Positions 1-9,225 of a stretch of 64,000 nucleotides of DNA are shown piece by piece. Source of the stretch: an uncultured Psychrobacter sp. GTDB taxonomy: Bacteria; Pseudomonadota; Gammaproteobacteria; Pseudomonadales; Moraxellaceae. Position 1 is the first letter of the stretch, and each line of letters opens with the position of its first letter. A program made the position numbers and the translations under genes. The notes beneath the pieces are model-generated. The model was not told the origin of the DNA. It worked only from the letters and a program-made list of their open reading frames with translations, and did no database searches. The stretch is from positions 372,001-436,000 of the forward strand of contig NZ_CANMRN010000003.1 in assembly GCF_947500265.1 (NCBI RefSeq), given 5' to 3'.

Positions 1-428
1 GTATGCAAACATTGGTAATTAGCACTGTACTAGCAAGTATGTCTGCAAATAGTGCGACTGCTAAAAATAGCGATACCCCTATTCATTTTACAGAAGGTGC
101 TATTAGTAGCGTCGTCACTGGTAAATTAAATCACAATGACAATGAACGCTGGTATCGTTTTGACGCTACACGCGGACAGTATGCCATGATAAATATTACC
201 CCACTTGCGGGAACATCTGAGACTGCCAATGTCGGCGTATTACATATGCCGAACGGTATACAAGATGGCGGTAAAGGCGGTATCGTCTATCAAGGCTGCT
301 TACCTGCGACGGGCACATATCGATTGCGTATCGCCCGCAATCTTATGGCTACCGAAGGCAAAATTGCGGGCTACAAGGTTGAAGTAATAATAATACCAAC
401 GTATGCCAGTCAGTCTTTATGCAAATGA
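1..428 (+). CDS. Secreted PliG-like protein, 5' end outside window
   Basis: A small exported protein of unknown role, 141 residues from the first visible ATG at position 3. The visible N-terminus has a hydrophobic stretch and an Ala-x-Ala-like region (SANSATA) but no basic n-region, so the true start probably lies upstream of the window. The rest looks like an all-beta domain: a WYRFDATRGQ segment, then CLPATGTYRLRI and a final YKVEVIII strand. This order (yxF-Ax-GQ, LPA-GxYxLRv, YxVxI) is reminiscent of the periplasmic g-type lysozyme inhibitor PliG and of PPC-type beta-sandwich domains. The lysozyme-inhibitor idea is inference from a weak motif match. No neighbour supports a function. Confidence 0.5.
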   Translation, partial: MQTLVISTVLASMSANSATAKNSDTPIHFTEGAISSVVTGKLNHNDNERWYRFDATRGQYAMINITPLAGTSETANVGVLHMPNGIQDGGKGGIVYQGCLPATGTYRLRIARNLMATEGKIAGYKVEVIIIPTYASQSLCK

Positions 429-484
429 TTGTAATCATTTAACTTTGGCAACTTTAGCCTACGAGCAGTCGCTTTTTTAAACAA

Positions 485-532
485 ACAGTTTTTGAGAAGG
501 TGATTTTTAAAATACAGTTTTCGAAAAGGCAA
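485..532. repeat. Imperfect 19-bp direct repeat
   Basis: Two copies at 485-503 and 514-532, about 15 of 19 bases identical, with a 29-bp period. They lie in the convergent spacer between the secreted-protein gene and the tautomerase gene. No hairpin with a T-run is evident and the function is unknown. Confidence 0.4.
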
Positions 533-538
533 GTACTG

Positions 539-913
539 TTAACTACCAAGCATTTTCTTATGATACACCGCACTTATCTCTTCAACTTCTACACATATCT
601 GCAATGCTGCACGCCCTGACTGCTCTGCGCCTATTTTTTCCTCGATAGTAGCAACCAACAGCTCAGCCAACTGGTCACGAGTGGCCATATCACGTCCGCT
701 CATCAGCTTTAGATGAGCATAAATAAATCCATTTGTTTGCTCATCGTCTTCAACACCTACTAGAAATGACTTAATAGGTACAATGCGTGCTTTTATATCA
801 GTAGGCAGCTTGAACTGACCACTATCCCACAATGCTTTGTTTAGCGATTTGAGCAATGATTCTTCGTGAGCGATACTGACGTTGGGTGTCACTTGAATGG
901 TTAAATGTGGCAT
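539..913 (-). CDS. 5-carboxymethyl-2-hydroxymuconate delta-isomerase family tautomerase
   Basis: A 124-residue member of the CHMI/tautomerase superfamily, which isomerises 5-carboxymethyl-2-hydroxymuconate in homoprotocatechuate breakdown. The sequence begins MPHLTIQ. In this family the proline exposed after Met removal is the catalytic base, so the start must be the ATG at 913. An ATG six bases upstream would add Met-Leu in front of it. The AAGGA at 7 bases before 913 also fits that start. Length agrees with the family (about 125). No other homoprotocatechuate genes are visible, so the physiological substrate may differ. Family assignment is firm; the pathway role is not. Confidence 0.8.
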   Translation of the reverse strand: MPHLTIQVTPNVSIAHEESLLKSLNKALWDSGQFKLPTDIKARIVPIKSFLVGVEDDEQTNGFIYAHLKLMSGRDMATRDQLAELLVATIEEKIGAEQSGRAALQICVEVEEISAVYHKKMLGS

Positions 914-1118
914 GAGCATGTCCTTAAATGTAGATAAAAATTAATAGATAAGCTGGCGTATAAGTCTACGCCTTATCGCTATGGTCAATCTACAACAATC
1001 TTGCGCCAAAATATCTTCAATACAAGCGAACTCGGTGTAAATTAGGCATGAATACACTTAGCAAAACTATCGGCACGGCCATTTTGTAATAGGCAGATTA
1101 TAGCTACCGTAGAATCTT

Positions 1119-1607
1119 TTATTCATCAGTAATAGCGTCAAAGCAAGCATCAAGCGTTGTGGCTAATTGTGCAGGCGGCAATTCAATCTCTAGACCGCGG
1201 CGGCCACCGCTCACATAGACAGTGACTTGATCTTGAGCTGTGCTATCTATCACGGTTTTTAGTCGCTTCTTTTGACCCAGTGGACTGACGCCACCCAACA
1301 CATAGCCTGTACTTCGTTCTACTTGTTTTGGGTCGGCCATCTGCACTTTTTTGCAGGATAGCAATTTGTTAGAAGATAGCGCCTTAGCCATTTTTTTAAA
1401 ATTAAGTGTTTTATCGACTGGCAATATCGCCACAGCGAGCACACCAGTATCGGTAATCACTACTAAAGTTTTGAACACCTGTGTCACCGCTACGCCTAGC
1501 TTTTCTGCGGCTTCTAAGCCAAACGATGCAGCATTACTGTCGTGAGTATATTCGTGTACTTGGTAATCAAGGTTACGTTTTTTGGCAAGATCAATAGCTG
1601 GAGTCAT
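1119..1607 (-). CDS. ybaK: Cys-tRNA(Pro)/Cys-tRNA(Cys) deacylase YbaK
   Basis: A 162-residue YbaK/EbsC-family editing hydrolase that removes cysteine mischarged onto tRNA(Pro), acting free in the cytoplasm with prolyl-tRNA synthetase. The family hallmarks are visible: the N-terminal TPAIDLAKKRNLDYQ segment, the KTLVV strand containing the conserved lysine (about residue 47), the LGGVSPLGQKK loop (about 104-114) and VSGGRRGLEIELPP near the C-terminus. Length matches E. coli YbaK (159). It stands alone, divergent from plsB. Confidence 0.92.
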   Translation of the reverse strand: MTPAIDLAKKRNLDYQVHEYTHDSNAASFGLEAAEKLGVAVTQVFKTLVVITDTGVLAVAILPVDKTLNFKKMAKALSSNKLLSCKKVQMADPKQVERSTGYVLGGVSPLGQKKRLKTVIDSTAQDQVTVYVSGGRRGLEIELPPAQLATTLDACFDAITDE

Positions 1608-1854
1608 AGGTTCTAAGCTTAATAAAATGAAATTGAAAAGTAGACGCTATATTTATGAGTCATCGGTGATAAAAATATATTATTACCCTAAATATATGAA
1701 CTTTCAAATGTTTGAGCATTTTGTATAATTTGTCACTCACTACAGCGTAACCAAACCGTATTAATATTGGTAGTATATACAGACACTATATATCGCTTTG
1801 GTGGCTTTTATGGCATCATAAGCGCAACATATTTGACTATTTTTGATACTGATT

Positions 1855-4659
1855 ATGATACCGAAGTTCCTAAAAAAACGGATTTTTAAAGCGCCGGTCT
1901 CGACTGACCGTACGTCTGAAACTGACACTGCTGAAACTGATGGCAATGCAATCGCTACGAAGCCTTATTCTAATGCACCGATCAATCAGCTGTATCGTAA
2001 GCTGTCAGGTCAGATGCTCGATATCGCCGTAAAACCTAAGCTATTAGGCGAGCTACCTGAGTTCGACAATGATGATCAGACGCTACGGTTTTATGTACTG
2101 CAGGACTACTCTCGTTCCAACAGTATTCTGATTGATTTGCAGACGCAAGAGCACAACTTACCGCCAGCACTGGTTGGAGTAAATGATGCCGCCCATAATA
2201 TTAAAGAAAATGCGGCAATCATATTTTTGAATCACCCAAGTGCTAAAGACAGCCAATTGTCTCCTCGCCTTTCTCGCTTAGTATCTGCTGTATTGCAATA
2301 CCCCGAGCTAAAGGTACGTCTAGTGCCCGTATCGATTCTGTGGGGACGCGCACCTGAAAAGGAAGATTCGCTATTTAAGCTGCTAACTGCTGACAACTGG
2401 CAAGATCCTAGTATCACTAAACAATTATTTAATATCGGGGTGATGGGCCGCGATACTTTTGTACAGTTTCATCCACCGCAAGACTTACGTACCATTATCA
2501 ATGATAATCTCAAAGGCGACGTGGAAGGACCTGCTACCTTTGACTCAGTTGCTACAGATGCCCTTAAAGCAAGTTTAACAGCGACGGATTCACTCGATAT
2601 AGAGTCAACGGCCACTAACAGTGATGCCGCAACTGACGCTGAGCAAACACCAAGCTATGCGCTAGTCGCATCAGCTGATAGTAATCGTGAACTGGTTCGT
2701 ATGTTGCAGCAGCAATTGTCAATTTATTTAGATAAACAGCGCGCTAGCATGCTCGGCCCAGATCTATCAGATAGACGCAACTTGGTAGACAAACTGGTGT
2801 ACTCACCAGCGATTAAGCATGCGATCGAAATGGAAGCGGCCGAAAAAGGAACTAGCGTTCGAGAAGCTCGTAGTCAGGCCAGAGGCTATGCTAATGAGAT
2901 GGTCAATGACTACTCTCATTCTATCATCCGTGGTTTTTACAAGTTTTTGACATGGTTGTGGACGCAGTTATATGACGGCGTAGAAGTTCATCACTTCGAG
3001 AGAGTACGTGACCTTGCGACCGATTACGAACTGATCTATGTGCCTTGTCATCGCAGCCATGTCGACTATCTATTACTGTCTTATGTCATCTACAAACGTG
3101 GTCTGAGTATCCCTTATGTCGCAGCAGGTGATAACTTAGATGTGCCTGTATTAGGTCCACTATTACGCGGTGCAGTTGCTTTTTATATTCGTCGTAGCTT
3201 CCGTGGTAACGCGCTATATACCGCTGTACTGCGCGAATATATGCATACCCTGATCACGCGCAACACTCCGATTGAATACTTTATTGAAGGGGGTCGCTCA
3301 CGTTCAGGTCGCCTGCTACCGCCAAAAATGGGCATGCTGGCGATGACTGTGCATAGCCAATTACGCCAAACCAATAAGCCTGTGGTATTTATTCCAACTT
3401 ATATTGGTTACGAGCGCATTATGGAAGGCGGCACGTATGTCGGTGAGCTAAAGGGTAAGCCAAAAGAGTCAGAGTCTTTGATCGGACTACTCAAAGTTGG
3501 CCGTAAAATCGAACGTATCTTCGGCAATGTGCACTTGAGCTTTGGTACACCGTTGCACCTTAGCGACTTTATGACAAAATTCGATGTGCCAGCCAATAGC
3601 TTGCCATCTGATCGTACTGACTCGCCGCTTGATGAAAAAACCAGCGCCATGGTTGATAACATCGGTGTAAAAGTTATGCAGCATATCAATAAAGCTGCGG
3701 TCGTCACCCCTGTCTCGCTGTTGTCATTGGTTCTACTCTCGGCACCGAAAGCTGCATTGGATGAAAACATCTGCCGTGAGCAAATTGCTTTGTATCAAGG
3801 TCTGGCTCAGCAGCTGGTCTACTCGGATGATACAGTTATCACTGATATGACGCCGCAGCAAATCATTGATTATGGTATTAAGCTAAAACTTATTGAGCGT
3901 ACACCGCACATCTTGGGTGATATCATTCAGGTCGCAGGTAAGCAAGCAGCATTACTCAGCTACTTCCGTAACAACATCTTGCATGTCTTTATTTTGCTGT
4001 CATTCCTGTCTGCACTAGTCGCACGCAACGGGCGTATCAAACGCAGCCGTCTCGATAGTATCGCTGAGCAGCTATATCCGTTTTTACAAAGTGAGCTGTT
4101 CTTGTATTATCCAGCACATGGCTTAGCTGATACGCTCAATAAGAAAGTTGATAATCTGCTGTCTCATGGGCTCATCGTTGACCTAGGTGATGATACGCTT
4201 AGCGTTCCTGAGTCTAATAGCAAGCACTATCAGCAGCTACAAGTGCTGGCAACTCCAGTTGGCCAAAGCCTTGAGCGTTACTTTATGACGCTTGCTCTAC
4301 TTGCTCAGCAAGGCTCTGGTAATTTGACTGAAAACGAAGTTGTTGACCTGTGTCATCTGCTTGGGCAGCGTTTGTCTGTGCTTTATGCAGATGATATTCC
4401 TGACTTCTTTGATCGCGCCTTGTTTACCAGCTTCATCAGTGCGTTGACTCGTCTTGACTATCTACAAAAAGATGATGAAACAGGCATATTGACTTTCGAT
4501 CATCGTATTAATGATATCGCTCATCATGCTAAGTACGTACTAACGCCTGATATGATGCAAATCTTGCAACAAGTCGCTAGTTTGGACGAAGAAGAAATCA
4601 CTCACGCTATTACTGAGATTAGTAATAAAAAGCAGCGTAAGTTTGGGCGTAAGCGTTAG
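1855..4659 (+). CDS. plsB: Glycerol-3-phosphate 1-O-acyltransferase PlsB
   Basis: Membrane-associated enzyme that acylates sn-glycerol 3-phosphate at position 1, the first step of phospholipid synthesis. All four acyltransferase blocks are visible: the HRSHVD catalytic HX4D motif near residue 400, the FYIRRSFRGN block, FIEGGRSRSGR near 480 and VFIPTYIGYERI near 515. The protein is about 934 residues from the ATG at 1855; E. coli PlsB has 807. The excess includes a Ser/Thr/Asp/Ala-rich low-complexity insert around residues 225-280 before the acyltransferase domain. A TTG four codons upstream (1843) is also possible, and neither start has a clear Shine-Dalgarno sequence. A hairpin terminator follows at once. 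Confidence 0.96.
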   Translation: MIPKFLKKRIFKAPVSTDRTSETDTAETDGNAIATKPYSNAPINQLYRKLSGQMLDIAVKPKLLGELPEFDNDDQTLRFYVLQDYSRSNSILIDLQTQEHNLPPALVGVNDAAHNIKENAAIIFLNHPSAKDSQLSPRLSRLVSAVLQYPELKVRLVPVSILWGRAPEKEDSLFKLLTADNWQDPSITKQLFNIGVMGRDTFVQFHPPQDLRTIINDNLKGDVEGPATFDSVATDALKASLTATDSLDIESTATNSDAATDAEQTPSYALVASADSNRELVRMLQQQLSIYLDKQRASMLGPDLSDRRNLVDKLVYSPAIKHAIEMEAAEKGTSVREARSQARGYANEMVNDYSHSIIRGFYKFLTWLWTQLYDGVEVHHFERVRDLATDYELIYVPCHRSHVDYLLLSYVIYKRGLSIPYVAAGDNLDVPVLGPLLRGAVAFYIRRSFRGNALYTAVLREYMHTLITRNTPIEYFIEGGRSRSGRLLPPKMGMLAMTVHSQLRQTNKPVVFIPTYIGYERIMEGGTYVGELKGKPKESESLIGLLKVGRKIERIFGNVHLSFGTPLHLSDFMTKFDVPANSLPSDRTDSPLDEKTSAMVDNIGVKVMQHINKAAVVTPVSLLSLVLLSAPKAALDENICREQIALYQGLAQQLVYSDDTVITDMTPQQIIDYGIKLKLIERTPHILGDIIQVAGKQAALLSYFRNNILHVFILLSFLSALVARNGRIKRSRLDSIAEQLYPFLQSELFLYYPAHGLADTLNKKVDNLLSHGLIVDLGDDTLSVPESNSKHYQQLQVLATPVGQSLERYFMTLALLAQQGSGNLTENEVVDLCHLLGQRLSVLYADDIPDFFDRALFTSFISALTRLDYLQKDDETGILTFDHRINDIAHHAKYVLTPDMMQILQQVASLDEEEITHAITEISNKKQRKFGRKR

Positions 4660-4672
4660 GATAAAATGTATG

Positions 4673-4705
4673 AAAAGCAGTGCATCATACCAATGCGCTG
4701 CTTTT
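4673..4705. terminator. Hairpin terminator between plsB and the unknown gene
   Basis: A 13-bp stem (AAAAGCAGTGCAT paired with ATGCGCTGCTTTT, one G-U pair) around a 7-base loop, placed 13 bases after the plsB stop and just before the stop of the convergent gene. The A-rich start and T-rich end would let it act in both directions. Confidence 0.65.
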
Positions 4706-4709
4706 GTAC

Positions 4710-5570
4710 TTATAACGAGACAATATCCTCATGAATATCTAAATTAGGAATAGATATATTAAAATCAGTGTCATTACTACCAAAGGTAACAGTATATCTA
4801 TCATTCAAAATACATAGCTTCGCCTTTATCTTAAAATCATATTCACTATTTTTTAATTGTTCTTGAATTCGACTCTCTATATCTCTTAAGAGCTTCTCTG
4901 TTGCTATTTGAAAATAAGTAGCCTTTACGTTATATCCTGATAGAGAACGTCCACCACCCATCGGAGAATATACTGTTCCATCTTTGACTTTGATAAGTAT
5001 ATTCAAACCATTTTCGTTAAGGTTTTTTATTTCTTGTTCGCTATAACTATCACCATCCATTCCTTCTGTTTTATAGTCCTTTACTATATAAGGCCAATTA
5101 TTATGTATAATTTCAACAATCTCTTGTTTTGCCCAGTCACCATGTTTAAAGATACCGATAGCATAAAAAACATGTTCTCTTACTACTGCAAACACTAGTG
5201 GATTACCTTGTTTAACAAATTCATCATCCATATTTTCACCCAGATGAAAGTGATGCACACCCCAGTTATCAAGCATAGTGTCTTTACTTCTCACTTTTCT
5301 TACTCTTTTACTTAAATGTGCATTTAAAAGATTACCAGACTCAATATGCCCTTTTAGAAACTGCCATCCTTCCTTTAACTCTCTAGGACATTTGAACTCT
5401 TTTGACACGTTTACCGTTCTATGTTTTTCCTCAATAGTTCTATTTTTTACATTAAAATACAGAATAGGTATATTCTTTTCTTCAATATTAGATAGGTTAT
5501 ATCCACTTTTTTCTAAATCTTCTTTCAATATATCTTTCCAATCTTGAAATAAATCTATTTCTAATTTCAT
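4710..5570 (-). CDS. Unrecognised AT-rich protein with HHFHLG motif
   Basis: A 286-residue soluble protein with no signal peptide or membrane segment. I cannot name its family with confidence. Visible features: a charged helical N-terminus; WGVHHFHLG (about 103-111), a His-x-His cluster that could bind metal; then a strand-rich LVFAVV-REHVFYAIGIF run, HGDW (143-146) and NNWP (157-160); a glycine-rich MGGGRSLSG segment; and a mixed charged C-terminus. Codon use is much richer in AAA, ATA and TTA than in plsB or ettA, suggesting horizontal acquisition. It stands alone between two housekeeping genes, each closed by its own terminator. A nuclease or toxin-like role is conceivable from the histidine pattern but is speculation. 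Confidence 0.75.
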   Translation of the reverse strand: MKLEIDLFQDWKDILKEDLEKSGYNLSNIEEKNIPILYFNVKNRTIEEKHRTVNVSKEFKCPRELKEGWQFLKGHIESGNLLNAHLSKRVRKVRSKDTMLDNWGVHHFHLGENMDDEFVKQGNPLVFAVVREHVFYAIGIFKHGDWAKQEIVEIIHNNWPYIVKDYKTEGMDGDSYSEQEIKNLNENGLNILIKVKDGTVYSPMGGGRSLSGYNVKATYFQIATEKLLRDIESRIQEQLKNSEYDFKIKAKLCILNDRYTVTFGSNDTDFNISIPNLDIHEDIVSL

Positions 5571-5691
5571 ATTAATTCCTGATAATGGTTCAAGTTAATC
5601 TTAAATTATCCACACTTCAGTATACTTAATTAAACAACCTACTTATGTATAGCCAGTAAAAATATAATACTAATAAACTTTTAAGCTAAAC

Positions 5692-5727
5692 AAAAAAAAG
5701 ACCGCTAACGATTAGCGGTCTTTTTTT
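5692..5727. terminator. Terminator downstream of ettA
   Basis: An 11-bp GC-containing stem (AAGACCGCTAA/TTAGCGGTCTT) with a short loop, flanked by A8 on the left and T7 on the right, so it can work on either strand. It lies 27 bases beyond the ettA stop. Confidence 0.85.
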
Positions 5728-5753
5728 GGATTGGACTATATTAAACAACCGTA

Positions 5754-7415
5754 TTAGTTGGTAATTTTCTTGTACTTGGCACGTTTAGGACTGGCATCAT
5801 CACCCATCGTCTTTTTACGATACGCTTCAAACTCAGTATAGTTACCGTCGAACCAGACTGGGCCTTCTTCTTCGAACGCCAAGATATGAGTCGCGATACG
5901 ATCAAGGAACCAGCGATCATGCGATACGACCATTACTGTACCTGGGAATACTTGAATCGCATCCTCTAGTGCACGTAAGGTTTCGATATCCAAATCGTTT
6001 GATGGTTCATCGAGGAGCAATACGTTGGCGCCTTGCTTTAGCGTTTTCGCTAACTGCAAACGGTTACGCTCACCACCTGATAATTGACCAACGTGCTTTT
6101 GCTGATCTGAACCTTTGAAGTTAAAACGTCCGATATAGGCACGGCTTGGCGTGGTGTAGTCGCCAACGGTAATGATATCAAGGCCGTCAGAGACTTCTTC
6201 CCATACAGTTTTGTTATCATCTAGATGATCACGTACCTGACCAACATAGGCAACTTTAACACTTTCACCCAAATCGACTGAACCAGTATCTGGCGTATCG
6301 CGCTCAGTAATCATGTTAAACAGTGTGGTTTTACCCGCACCATTTGGACCGATAATACCAACGATACCACCAGCTGGTACGTTAAAGCTTAGGTTTTCAT
6401 ACAGCAGACGATCGCCAAATGATTTAGAGATGTCATTGATCTCAATAACCTTGTTACCCAAACGTGGACCAGGTGGAATATAAATCTCAGAAGTCTCATT
6501 ACGTTTTTGGAACTCAGTTGAGTTCAATTCTTCAAAACGCTGTACACGAGATTTAGACTTAGCCTGTTGGCCTTTTTGGTTTTTGCGAATCCACTCAAGC
6601 TCTTTTTTCAGCGCTTTAGCAAATGATTCTTCTTGCTTGTTCTGCTGCTCTAGACGCGTGTTCTTTTGCTCTAGCCACTCAGTATAGTTGCCTTCATACG
6701 GATAGCCATGGCCACGGTCAAGCTCCAATATCCATTGAGCAACATTGTCCAAGAAATAGCGATCATGGGTAATGGCAACGATAGTACCACTGTAGTTCTG
6801 CAAGAACTGCTCTAGCCATGCAACAGACTCGGCGTCCAAATGGTTGGTCGGTTCGTCAAGTAATAGCATGTCAGGGCGCGACAATAGTAGACGACATAGT
6901 GCCACACGGCGTTTCTCACCACCTGACAGTTTGCTAACGTCCGCATCCCATGGTGGCAGACGGAGCGCGTCGGCTGCCTTTTCTAGCTGGTTATTTAAGT
7001 TGTGCGCATCCCAAGACTGGATGATATCTTCCATCTTGCCTTGCTCTTCAGCAAGCTTATCAAAATCAGCATCAGGCTCTGCGTATTCAGCATAGATAGC
7101 ATCTAGACGTGCTAGCGCATCTAGTGCTTCGCGCATACCGTCTTCGACATTACCACGAACGTCTTTGCTATCATCTAGCTGTGGTTCCTGTGGCAGATAG
7201 CCAACTTTGGTACCTGCTTGCGCGCGTGCTTCACCACTAAACTCAGTATCCACGCCTGCCATGATACGTAGCAAGGTTGATTTACCTGAACCGTTGATAC
7301 CCAAAACACCAATTTTGGCACCAGGGAAAAACGATAGGTTGATATTTTTTAGGATTTCACGCTTAGGGGGAACAAGTTTTGACACGTTGTTCATCGTGTA
7401 AATATATTGAGCCAT
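5754..7415 (-). CDS. ettA: Energy-dependent translational throttle protein EttA (ABC-F)
   Basis: A ribosome-associated ABC-F ATPase that binds the E site and gates the first peptide bond according to ADP/ATP ratio. Two ABC cassettes are visible: Walker A GINGSGKST at residues 39-47 with LSGGEKRRV and LLLDEPTNHLD, and a second Walker A GPNGAGKTT with LSGGERNRLQLAK and LLLDEPSNDLD. The linker between them (about 240-320) is the arm/P-site-tRNA interaction motif region rich in Lys, Glu and Gln. The open frame extends 25 codons further upstream, but MAQYIYTM at 7415 is preceded by GGAG at good spacing and gives 553 residues, against 555 in E. coli. Confidence 0.96.
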   Translation of the reverse strand: MAQYIYTMNNVSKLVPPKREILKNINLSFFPGAKIGVLGINGSGKSTLLRIMAGVDTEFSGEARAQAGTKVGYLPQEPQLDDSKDVRGNVEDGMREALDALARLDAIYAEYAEPDADFDKLAEEQGKMEDIIQSWDAHNLNNQLEKAADALRLPPWDADVSKLSGGEKRRVALCRLLLSRPDMLLLDEPTNHLDAESVAWLEQFLQNYSGTIVAITHDRYFLDNVAQWILELDRGHGYPYEGNYTEWLEQKNTRLEQQNKQEESFAKALKKELEWIRKNQKGQQAKSKSRVQRFEELNSTEFQKRNETSEIYIPPGPRLGNKVIEINDISKSFGDRLLYENLSFNVPAGGIVGIIGPNGAGKTTLFNMITERDTPDTGSVDLGESVKVAYVGQVRDHLDDNKTVWEEVSDGLDIITVGDYTTPSRAYIGRFNFKGSDQQKHVGQLSGGERNRLQLAKTLKQGANVLLLDEPSNDLDIETLRALEDAIQVFPGTVMVVSHDRWFLDRIATHILAFEEEGPVWFDGNYTEFEAYRKKTMGDDASPKRAKYKKITN

Positions 7416-7864
7416 TAACACTCCGATAGACTGCATAGAAGAGAACAGCAAATGCAACTCAGCGATGATGCCAAGCGTGCCGTACCTCAAAATCAGGGTT
7501 ACAAATTATAGGTCATTATCGCATTGTGGCGCATACCCTGCAAGCTGACAGGTTGTTTTACCAGTTGTTTTACTGTTTTTGACAGCAGGCTATGCCTTTT
7601 GGCTATAAAACTCGCTTTAAAAAGCAACTCGAGGAGTCTTATCTTAATGAACTAACTTAACATTTTGATTCATTAGCGTTTTATAAAGACCACAAAAAAT
7701 AGCATCAAAACTTTCGCAAATTTAATCAATAGCCGTTAGCATGTTAGTGTGGCTTAACAAGTTCGAGTAGGTCTGTTTGATATTTAATTATCAAAATGAT
7801 TGATTATCTGACTTTGTGTTCGTCTCAACATCTACTTTATAGCAATCATACAGGTACTGATAAT
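7416..7864. other. Divergent intergenic region ettA / reductase
   Basis: About 450 bases between divergently transcribed genes. It is AT-rich and must hold both promoters, but I see no clear -35/-10 pair, operator or RNA structure. Confidence 0.4.
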
Positions 7865-9067
7865 ATGGCCAACGGCTATCGCCCTGAAATTATTCAACGT
7901 GCGTTTGTCGATTTTATCGGAGCGCGCTTATATCCGTTTTGGTCATTGACGACGCCTAAGTTGCGCCTGATGGCACGCTATACATTAAGTGATGATTTAA
8001 TAGCACTTCGATTTGAGACTAACAGAGCCTTTAAACAGCAGACTTCTGAGATGATGGGTGGTTGGCAAGGCGGTCAGTATCTTGATTTTCGCGTTTGTAT
8101 CGATGGAGTTTATCACCAGCGTAGCTACTCGATAGTGGGTTTGGCGCATCAACCCCTCTGGTGGCGCGACGATACTACCGAGAGCCATACGGCAGACCAA
8201 CGTCATACGGTAACTATCGCGATTAAACCGCAAGGGTTGGTATCTAACTATTTAACCAAGCAAATGCCACTGGCTAGCGTCGTTGATACAAGTCTGCCAC
8301 TTGGTCATTTCACTTTGGGACAAACATCCATAGTAGTGCAGGAAGGCTCAGATAATAAGCAGTCCACTCCTTTGCTATTCATCGCTGGTGGTAGCGGTAT
8401 CACGCCTATGCTCGGACTTATCACTCAAGCCCTGAGTAATGGACATCAGGTGACGCTATTGCATTATAGTCGGACTGTTTCATCCAAACTACAACATCAG
8501 TGGCAACAGCTGAACGATACTCATCCAGACTTCACTTATCATCTAATCCATACTGAAGAGCCGACTACCTATTTGGCTGGCACACGATATTTAAGTGTAG
8601 AGAGCCTGCTGTCGCTAAACTTACCTCTATCAGATACGCAAATATTTGCCTGCGGTTCACAAGCGTTATTAGCTGGCTTATATAAAGCCGCCGCAGAGAT
8701 AACCTTATCTACAGACAAACAGCTGCGCGATAACATCATCGTAGAGAACTTTGGTCATGCCCTAGCTAATGTTGATAACGGTAGCAATCAAACATTCGAT
8801 AAAACGATACCTGTAGAAGAACACACTGTCTATTTGCGGTCACGGCAACGACAGTTTAGCAGTGACACGACCATACTGGCTGCGGCTGAAAATGCAGATG
8901 TACGACTAGCACATGGTTGCCGGCAAGGTATTTGCCAGTTGTGCCGCTGTAATAAAGTCAGCGGCGTGGTCAAAAACGTCCAGACAGGGAAAGTGAGCGG
9001 TGATGGTTACGAGTCTATTCAGACTTGCATCAATATCGCCATGACTGATGTGATACTCGATATTTAA
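7865..9067 (+). CDS. Ferredoxin-type NAD(P)H oxidoreductase partner of the desaturase
   Basis: A 400-residue iron-sulfur flavoprotein likely to pass electrons from NAD(P)H to the adjacent fatty-acid desaturase. Order of domains: an FAD-binding barrel with the RSYSIVG flavin motif, an NAD(P)-binding domain starting at FIAGGSGITPML, and a C-terminal plant-type 2Fe-2S domain with C-RQGI-C-QL-C (about residues 351-359) and a last Cys near 387. This is the layout of DesC-like reductases coupled to DesB in Pseudomonas (established). MANGYRPE at 7865 was chosen as start; the ATG at 7796 would add 23 residues that look untypical, but cannot be excluded. It lies just upstream of the desaturase on the same strand. 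Confidence 0.88.
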   Translation: MANGYRPEIIQRAFVDFIGARLYPFWSLTTPKLRLMARYTLSDDLIALRFETNRAFKQQTSEMMGGWQGGQYLDFRVCIDGVYHQRSYSIVGLAHQPLWWRDDTTESHTADQRHTVTIAIKPQGLVSNYLTKQMPLASVVDTSLPLGHFTLGQTSIVVQEGSDNKQSTPLLFIAGGSGITPMLGLITQALSNGHQVTLLHYSRTVSSKLQHQWQQLNDTHPDFTYHLIHTEEPTTYLAGTRYLSVESLLSLNLPLSDTQIFACGSQALLAGLYKAAAEITLSTDKQLRDNIIVENFGHALANVDNGSNQTFDKTIPVEEHTVYLRSRQRQFSSDTTILAAAENADVRLAHGCRQGICQLCRCNKVSGVVKNVQTGKVSGDGYESIQTCINIAMTDVILDI

Positions 9068-9069
9068 TG

Positions 9070-9101
9070 ACTGGCTTAATAGAACAACTGGCTCAATAGA
9101 A
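9070..9101. repeat. 15-bp direct repeat after the reductase gene
   Basis: ACTGGCTTAATAGAA at 9070-9084 and ACTGGCTCAATAGAA at 9087-9101: one mismatch and a 17-bp period. It begins three bases after the reductase stop and lies upstream of the desaturase. It could be a small duplication or a regulatory site; no evidence decides. Confidence 0.5.
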
Positions 9102-9225
9102 AGCATATGCTAGACAACCTATGAGAAATAAAAGACAAACGTCAATTTATAGGCTAAAACTCAGATAACTTATCAAACCGGATGCAGTGCTGTTTATTCA
9201 TGCCGTCTCGGTTAAGGATTTATTT

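Noticed and set aside
1724..1729. TATAAT as plsB -10 box
   Set aside because: The hexamer is perfect but no matching -35 lies at 16-18 bases, and the region is AT-rich enough for chance.
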